This document shows positions 57,801 through 64,000 of a stretch of 64,000 bases of DNA, in pieces (positions within the stretch are counted from its first letter, which is position 1; each line of letters begins with the position of its first letter). The translations under genes were made by a program, and so were the position numbers. Below the pieces are notes generated by a model, which made no database searches, had not been told where the DNA came from, and was given only the letters and a program-made list of their open reading frames with translations. This stretch comes from Pelodera strongyloides (lineage: Eukaryota > Nematoda > Chromadorea > Rhabditida > Rhabditidae). Where the stretch lies: assembly GCA_036852015.1 (NCBI GenBank), contig JAANDG010000233.1, positions 124,001 through 188,000 on the forward strand. The letters run 5' to 3'.

Positions 57801-60800
57801 TTGACATGCCCTTTAACGTACGTACCGTGTAGGTATATGTAGTAAAATCTACATGTACCTACAAAGTGCTAAAAAGGGCATCGATCTGAACCACAGCACA
57901 ACCGTTGCAAACAGGTAAAGGCAGGCGCATACATAGATATGAACATATGAAGAACCCATCGAAAGTCGTTTATAGTCCCCTCCCCGAGTATACCCCCCGT
58001 TTTCCTTTCAGAGACTCTGCTTGAGCATAACTGCTCTGAACCACTGGTTGCCGTGTTTTCGGCTACGCCTCGTCTACCTCGGTCAGTAAAAAAACTATAC
58101 TAATCCATACCTTTGGCGCTAACTCGGTGGCAACCACTAATATCCAACATCTCTAGATTTGGCATCATTCCTCCGATTTTACCCAGCGTCCAGTCATCAA
58201 TATATTCACAGTTGGCAACGCGCAGCATGCGAAGTTGCTCAAGATCATGGAGATTTTCAAACCCTGAAACAAGTAGCTCATACATCAAATAATAGCGGAT
58301 CTCAGATCTCTACACTTGCACACAAGATTACTACTAGATAGGGAGATGGGAGATCGCGCCTGTGAGACCATTCAATGCTAATGTAATGATAAATTTTATC
58401 GTGTAAAAAGTGGACTGTTTTAGGCCCGTGTTTTTGGATCTTCTGCGCGACGTGAGTCAAAAGTATATTGCTAGTGTGTAGTTAGTTAATTACTTACTAT
58501 ATTTAAAAAAATGACCGGCGACAAAAAGAGACCAATTCAGTTCTGAGCTGCGGCAACAAAACAAAAAGTGATAAATTCATTTATGAAGACTAAATAATAT
58601 TTTATGAAACACCAAATTTTAATTTGCCAATTATTTATTTCTATCCAACGGGGAGCCACAAATTGCGGCTGGCAAAGGTCGCATCTTGCAGCTTATAGTT
58701 GTTAGTGATACTAAACAAAAGGCGCAGTGGTGTATATCTCAAAAGAAACCATTCCGCTAAATGAATACAAGACGTGTATCCATGCTAATGACCCAGAAAC
58801 CTTTGAAATATATTACACGATGCCAGAGACACCGTTTCCCGCACTGTTATGAAATATGTATATATATGTTTGTGCTAGTGTGATGTAGTTTGATAAGATG
58901 CATTATCTACACACACACTATAAACATACTTCCCCATAAATACCATTATTAATTCCTTTTTTAAATGGTCAACCTTGCCTAGTTCGGCTATTTTCATAGT
59001 CCACACTCCACATCTTATTTTTATGTTCACTAGTTAACTAACTACAATGGGAAACAGCAAGGGAGCACCGCAATTTTTGGCTCCCCGTTGGATAGAAATA
59101 AATAATTGGCAAATTAAAATTTGGTGTTTCATAAAATATTATTTAGTCTTCATAAATGAATTTATCACTTTTTGTTTTGTTGCTGCAGCTCAGAACTGAA
59201 TTGGTCTCTTTTTGTCGCCGGTCATTTTTTTAAATATAGTAAGTAATTAACTAACTACACACTAGCAATATACTTTTGACTCACGTCGCGCAGAAGATCC
59301 AAAAACACGGGCCTAAAACAGTCCACTTTTTACACGATAAAATATTTTCCTCTTTTTGCAGATATTTGGCAAATATCCTTTTGTATATTGAGGGATAAAA
59401 ATTAAGAAACTCACTTCTTTCAATAAACTTATACACAAACATCCAATTTTGTCTCATATTGATATGTATAACGCAGTTAACTGTCGAATAATTGCTGGCC
59501 CGATTCATTGCAAAAAGTTCGCCGCTTCCAGAACTTGAACCATAATACACCTACTACGAGTCCTACTCTACCAGTTACACCAAGTAGCCACTGTGTCGGC
59601 AAGATTACGCATCCAACTAAGAATTCGGAAAGAGTAGGCTGTGCAAATAGCCATATGCCACCATATGTATATTCGATTATGTAGAATTCAGAATACATTA
59701 TCCCTTCAATTCAGAAAGTGGTTTCCAAACTTGTATTCTAAAAGTTATGTGATAATGTATGCGACTTTGGCAGAATGTTCACCTCTTGCACAGAACTAAA
59801 AGTCACAAATTATCTTTTCAACTTCGCCGACTTAGAATTTCAGTCTTTTACGCTTTCATCACATTGCGTGTGCTCAAAACCAAAAAAGGGGTTTCCCTAG
59901 CTTACAAGCCTAATAATAGATTACGATCGAAAAAAAATAATACCCAAGGAAGGGTATTGCTTTTATAGAGCAGTTATTTTCCGTGGTTGAATGCAGTATA
60001 ACTTATCCTACCCACTAACTATGACGCTCCCTCAATTAGGCGGGCTAGCGGTCAAAGGGGGCGGGGTCCACCTAGGGGGCGGGGCTTCGTCTTGCATGAA
60101 AACGCGGGTGCAATTTTCAGAGGCCCAAAAGTCCAAGAAATCGATATCAGAGAAAGTTGCCGTCACAGAGAATTATTCTCATCAACACTTCATCTATCTA
60201 CTGCCGAAGTTTGGGACCAAAATGTTCATTGCGAAGCGCGCTAGGGCCGTAAATGTACCAAAAATGGCTCAAAAAGCAATAAAAAAAAAATCAATACTTA
60301 GAAATTAATATTTTAAAATTCTGATGGCTTTGCGTGATGCCCGCAAGCCGACTTGCTATACTGCCTTTGATTTCAAAAGGATCCGTTCAGCCATCTCCAA
60401 AATTGAGGAAGGTTGGATACATAAATATATACCGACATATAACGTCAGAGGCCCTTTTTATTACATATATTCAAACTTGACTTTAAGGGCTGAATTTTTG
60501 CAGGCTTATGGTAAATACATTCCAGAGTAGATTTGCAAAATTGGAGACGGATTGGTTCAGTAGTTTTTGTGCTATTAATTGAAAAGTGCTCCAAGGTCCG
60601 GGAAAACCCCGTAGAAGAACCAAAAAGGGCTAGGCGCGCTATCGCGCGCCTAGCCCCAAATCACAAACACAGTGGCCCATGGCAGTCCAATACTAGCGTA
60701 ACAAAATGTCTTCCATTGTCATAATGATACAGACAAAACAGTCCTCAAAGAAACTAAGAAACGAAGGTAGAAGAAAAGAAACCAAGTCTGAAAAGACCAC

Positions 60801-62419
60801 CCACCCTCGTACATCAACTCGGTTCCGGATGCATCGATGGCTTCGATGTGCAATCCTGGGACTTTCCTTCCTGGCAAACTGTAACCCTACAACAAGAACA
60901 GTAAGTATAAGTTGGGACTGTATAAGCCAATATATAAAGTGTTTAGTTTCTTAATAACAAAGACAAACTAACAAAACCGAGCGAAATAGGGACAATGCAG
61001 TAAAAACAAACGGAAGGACTGAGACTGGAAGGGGAATGTGGTCATAACATCATCTATGCATAAAGTATGACACATGATAATAGGGCTGCTAGGAAGCGGG
61101 GCAAGAAATTATAAAAAATAAAAACACACCTTTTTCGGGTCTCTTCTGTACCAGTTATCATCTCCGACAAACTTGACGGAGGCTCCTCGATGAACGAGAA
61201 AGTGAGCGGCAGCCAAATCGGGACCCAGAAAGAGGAGACGCTCCGGAATCATTCTGAAACACATATGTTCTGATTTTCAGTCGTTCGCCTAATGATTGAG
61301 AAATGTGCTCGTTTAAAGCGGAATAATGGCCGGTTCTTGAAACGCACGTCAAGTAACTACATTACCACTAATTATATTCAAATGGGAATTATTAACAAAA
61401 AAAAAACAATTTTTTTCAAAAACCGGTCGATATTTCGCTTTCATCGGTCAGGGATCCAAATTAATGTATCGTATAGGTATTAAAACACTTGGCTTGAACG
61501 TGTTCAGGTTAACTTGAAAAATGACACTTGGATAATAACGTGGTATCAGCCTATCCGCTCAGCAAGCGAGCAATACCTGATGTGATTACATAGTTACAGT
61601 TACAGAAATTGCATATAACCGCACAATGTCCATACCTCTGATCGTATTGCAAGTGTTGAAAGTGTTCGTATCTCCTCACTCGTCGAATATTGTCGAATGA
61701 GTGATCGACGTATCTCATTTGTGTGTGATTGGTGAGAAGTTCCATTGGAAGAGCTCCAGTGTCCTTACGAGACATGTCAGCCCGGTCCTTCTTTGGCAAT
61801 ACTAAATAAATATTAAGAGCAAAATATCAATTTCATGACGATGCCCGCCCGAACTGGGCTGGGCATGAGACCAAGCAGTATTCAATTTTACAATACATAA
61901 AAACCCAGCCATAGACGCATCAGATTATGTTTACTTTGTCCACATTTACTTTCTCAATGAAACATGATGCTAGAGCATGCCAAATAACTACTTTTGATAG
62001 TGAATACGTTAAAAGGCTTGATCGAAGTTAAGTCGAATCATGTAAACAACAAAAAATATACCTTGCTCCGGCTTCTCCGGCGTAATATACAATCCAGTTG
62101 GTAACTTGATAAAGTTCCGAAGTCGGGCTTTTTCTTCGATATGCTCAGCACGGTCTCTTTCCAGCTCTTGCCATCTGAATAGCTCATCAATATGTTTACA
62201 ACGCACTATTTCTAAAGTTATTCTTATAATACGCTATTTTCACCGCATTAGGTAGAGTCAGTTCCCATCCCTCAATACACCTCCATGATCCGAACACCGA
62301 CAAAACAAAAAGTAGAAGGAAATAGTATCGCACCTTTTAAAGTTATTCCATTTGTGAATCCATGACGCTGACCGCTTGAATATACGACATGATGACGCTG
62401 ACGGTTTCAGGCAATGCAT
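51804..62419 (-). CDS. DMAC2-like leucine-rich mitochondrial assembly protein with long C-terminal extension
   Basis: Twelve exons, all in phase: 62419-62334, 62174-62062, 61801-61636, 61253-61130, 60886-60805, 58263-58111, 57386-57319, 56981-56840, 56234-56120, 55568-55457, 52494-52333, 51947-51804; 488 aa. The N-terminus is basic and Ser-rich without acids (KPSASSCRIFKRSAS), typical of a mitochondrial presequence. The middle matches the DMAC2/ATP synthase subunit s-like family: FVGDDNWYRRDP, then leucine-rich repeats with LRVANCEYIDDW and LDISGCHRVSAKG (about residues 191-265). In vertebrates DMAC2 assists assembly of the distal membrane arm of complex I; the same role here is inference. 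The last ~220 residues, acidic and helix-rich with KLLEKKGVPVS and EEWTSILLEERKK, are absent from vertebrate DMAC2 as I know it. The ATG directly follows AATCAG, suggesting trans-splicing. The gene lies 340 bp downstream of the sulfhydryl oxidase gene on the same strand. Confidence 0.85.
52588..52767. mobile_element. GC-r​ich hairpin element of the GGCGTGCAAGC family, copy 2
   Basis: Begins TGGCGTGCAAGCCGCGTGGG and ends CCACGCGGCTTGCACGCC, with six further related units in alternating orientation. Lies in the 2.96-kb intron between exons 10 and 11 of the DMAC2-like gene. Confidence 0.85.
55046..55232. mobile_element. GC-rich hairpin element of the GGCGTGCAAGC family, copy 3
   Basis: Begins TTGGCGTGCAAGCGGCGTGG and ends GCTTGCACGCCAAGTTTCGT followed by CAGTG, matching the end of copy 1. 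Same intron as copy 2. Confidence 0.85.
55932..56112. mobile_element. AGCGAAATACYGGCCGG MITE, copy G, next to a donor
   Basis: Left TTTAAAGCAGAATAACGGCC, right CCGGCCGGTATTTCGCTTTA. Read on the - strand the element begins about 7 nt after the donor of exon 9 of the DMAC2-like gene (exon end 56120, donor GTACCT). Confidence 0.92.
56299..56371 (+). other. tRNA-like sequence (pseudogene or SINE)
   Basis: 73 nt with A box TAGCGCAGCAG and B box AGTTCGAACCC at tRNA spacing, and a D stem GCGC/GCGC. Acceptor and T stems pair poorly, and the putative anticodon loop CTCTAAA would read CTA (amber), so a functional tRNA is unlikely. In an intron of the DMAC2-like gene. Confidence 0.4.
58393..59343. mobile_element. 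951-bp fold-back element with 276-bp inverted arms
   Basis: Arms 58393-58668 and 59068-59343 are near-perfect inverted repeats, with end ATTTTATCGTGTAAAAAGTG and inner edge CGGGGAGCCA next to GCGG. The ~400-bp loop has no recognisable coding sequence. In intron 5 of the DMAC2-like gene. Confidence 0.95.
60627..60656. repeat. GC-rich perfect hairpin
   Basis: GGGCTAGGCGCG pairs with CGCGCCTAGCCC around a 6-nt loop. In intron 5 of the DMAC2-like gene, about 600 bp from another GC-rich patch (60030-60085). Confidence 0.85.
61312..61441. mobile_element. AGCGAAATACYGGCCGG MITE, copy H (short)
   Basis: Left TTTAAAGCGGAATAATGGCC, right ACCGGTCGATATTTCGCTTT, but the interior is shortened and diverged to ~130 bp. 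In the intron between exons 3 and 4 of the DMAC2-like gene. Confidence 0.75.
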
Positions 62420-62759
62420 CTGATTATACCTGCAATTTTATTACTATTAAGCAAACAATACACGAACACTACGTTACTACGTATAAACACGATCGGCCTG
62501 GACAGACAATTGCAACTGTTTAACAAATCTGACTAAAAATGAAAAGGCACACCTTCGAAAACTAACCTACAGCTAAAAAAGGAAACAAAAAGATTCAGCA
62601 ATACGACTCGTAACAAACCAATAGACGCACAAATCTTACAGTAAAAGGTATGAAACGCAAAATATTGCCTAAAGACCCAAAGAGCCTTCGATATAAGGCT
62701 TTTTGGAGGGGAATAACATTAATAATTTAAGGATCAGTATGATCTAAACATAAAATTAA
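62420..62759 (-). other. Putative intercistronic region of a two-gene operon
   Basis: 340 bp between the oxidase stop codon and the acceptor-like AATCAG that abuts the DMAC2-like ATG. No clear AATAAA was seen. Such spacing and a splice acceptor at the downstream start fit a nematode operon with spliced-leader addition, but separate promoters cannot be excluded. Confidence 0.4.
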
Positions 62760-63284
62760 CTAATAATCACAGGAACCATCACTCCAACCGTCCTTCCATC
62801 TCTCAAAGACTTTCGAACAATCAAATTGTTCCTTTCCCGTCTTTTCGTTTACTTTGTTGTGTAACCGACACATCCAGTCAGCGAACTCCTTCCTCGATCC
62901 AACTTTTGGGGGATCCTCCTTTAGATCTTTCCTCAAATCCTTCGCACAGAAATCACACGGGTACAGCTTGCCAAGTCCGTTCATAAAGCTCACAGCAGCC
63001 GTTTTATCACCTTCGGTGGGTTTTTCCGGGAAATAGACTGACATGGAATGTAGTAAAGTCCAAGTGTGCTTTCCAAGTTGGTCCTTGTCGGCCGGACAGT
63101 CCTTCCTCGAGGTTCCGGCCACAGGTTCACTTTGTTTTTCCTTTCCATTGCTTCCGTTGGAAGATGGATTTTGCGATTGAGCCGCAGCCTTACGAGCGGC
63201 TAATTCTCGACCTTTCTTCATCATATCCTCCACGGAAACGCATGCTCGACAAGGTTTGCCATCAGGACCAAGCTGATAATCCAT
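62760..63284 (-). CDS. GFER: ALR/Erv1-type FAD-linked sulfhydryl oxidase
   Basis: Single exon, 174 aa from the ATG at 63284; an acceptor-like CTTTCAG lies 23 nt upstream, and no ATG occurs between it and this one. Known ALR/Erv1 enzymes oxidise the Mia40 import receptor in the mitochondrial intermembrane space and pass electrons to cytochrome c or oxygen. Seen here: N-terminal shuttle pair KPCRAC (Cys12/15), a ~47-residue low-complexity linker, DCPADKDQLGKHTWTLLHSM, the active-site pair YPCDFCAKDLRKDL (Cys110/113; vertebrates have CEEC), LHNKVN for FAD binding, the structural pair Cys139-x16-Cys156 and the conserved ending ERWKDGWSDGSC. All catalytic and structural cysteines are present. Its partner downstream on the same strand is another mitochondrial assembly factor. 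Confidence 0.95.
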   Translation of the reverse strand: MDYQLGPDGKPCRACVSVEDMMKKGRELAARKAAAQSQNPSSNGSNGKEKQSEPVAGTSRKDCPADKDQLGKHTWTLLHSMSVYFPEKPTEGDKTAAVSFMNGLGKLYPCDFCAKDLRKDLKEDPPKVGSRKEFADWMCRLHNKVNEKTGKEQFDCSKVFERWKDGWSDGSCDY

Positions 63285-63307
63285 ATAATGCCTGGACACA
63301 AAACTGA

Positions 63308-64000
63308 AAGAGGAGTAAGTAAAGCTGTACGCTCATAGAGAACGACCTATACTAGACCAAATCACGACAATGAAATGGAAGGGCGCTAAGAGTAGTTTGG
63401 ATTTGCTAACGTGAATAAACAAAAGAAAACACAAGAAAACTTTACAAGAAGAAAACTATTGCAAATTATATAAAATAATCTCGAAATTGTGCAGTTATTA
63501 TACTGTAGCCCACAAATTCTGCAGTGCGCACACTATAAGACAAAACTACCGTAATCTGCACTTTCACGTACGTGATAATTGGTAATAAGGTCTAAAATTA
63601 GGCAATTTTCAGGGCAGGAACATTTACTATGTTTTATAAACTCGCCACAAAAACTTCCATTTCATACTAAATTAATAAAAAGAAATATTGTTAATGGAAC
63701 TTGGATTGTGATTGGGGGAGAGCGCCGAAGTACCGAATTAAAGTGAGTATACGGTACATCTTTGCATGAAAAATTGGATTGTTCGCGAAAGTCGACGAGA
63801 TTTGTTTTCCGAAATGAAAGAAACTTCTATTATTTACAATTCTTCTTGCTGACTTCCGCAGTCAACTAGCGCACAAGCCCAAAGCAAAGAAAATCAAGGA
63901 TACTTTTAACTGGACTGGGGGATAAAGCCTAAATTCCGAAGCCATCCCTAAAGCTTACCTTTGTCACATTCTAACCTTTCAGTCACTGTCATTGGACAAC
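63308..64000. promoter_or_regulatory. Upstream region of the oxidase gene
   Basis: AT-rich, no ORF chain seen. A donor-like ACAAAG|GTAAGC on the - strand at about 63957 could end an upstream exon, but its open frames do not join the oxidase reading frame, so a non-coding leader or another gene is possible. Confidence 0.35.

Noticed and set aside
63284..63299. GTG at 63299 as oxidase start
   Set aside because: A non-ATG start is unnecessary; the in-frame ATG at 63284 follows an acceptor-like site and precedes the conserved CRAC motif.
1..64000. CRISPR arrays, bacterial operons, riboswitches or integrated viral genes
   Set aside because: The tandem repeats lack spacer structure, every supported gene has nematode-type introns, and no viral protein signature was seen.

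Overview
The window is eukaryotic and almost certainly nematode (rhabditid-like). Introns have GT..TTTCAG-type ends, several start codons lie just behind an acceptor-like TTNCAG as in spliced-leader trans-splicing, and the gene set includes an EGF/CUB/TSP1 astacin of the nematode NAS type and a thialysine/diamine acetyltransferase. No database was available; species and orthology are inferred from recognised domains. All gene models were built by hand from splice sites and reading phase.

Layout: (1) 545-3945 (+), 3' part of an S9 prolyl-oligopeptidase-family hydrolase whose fifth intron in the window holds a 53-bp minisatellite. (2) 7380-19584 (-), an 18-exon secreted astacin metalloprotease of 630 aa; its 5.3-kb third intron carries a ~2.8-kb terminal-inverted-repeat element with its own exon-like ORFs. 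(3) 24285-31333 (-), a 12-exon, 569-aa protein of unknown function. (4) 32327-33920 (+), a 163-aa SSAT-like GNAT acetyltransferase. (5) 34480-40452 (-), a secreted Pro- and Gln/Asn-rich protein of 505 aa with a Cys-containing C-terminal domain. (6) 42298-50279 (+), a secreted ~614-aa protein of unknown family with one unresolved phase break. (7) 51804-62419 (-), a DMAC2-like mitochondrial assembly protein with a long C-terminal extension. (8) 62760-63284 (-), an ALR/Erv1 sulfhydryl oxidase 340 bp upstream of gene 7 on the same strand, so the two mitochondrial genes may form an operon.

The rest is rich in small inverted-repeat (MITE-like) elements. One family with ends AGCGAAATACYGGCCGG occurs eight times, every time inside an intron, twice within 8 nt of a splice donor. 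Other palindromic families, a 951-bp fold-back element, GC-rich hairpins built from GGCGTGCAAGC units, tRNA-like sequences and many microsatellites fill introns and spacers. The most notable observations are this intron-restricted MITE distribution, a MITE that offers an in-frame extra exon in gene 6, the element carrying a zinc-ribbon ORF inside the astacin intron, and the candidate mitochondrial operon.
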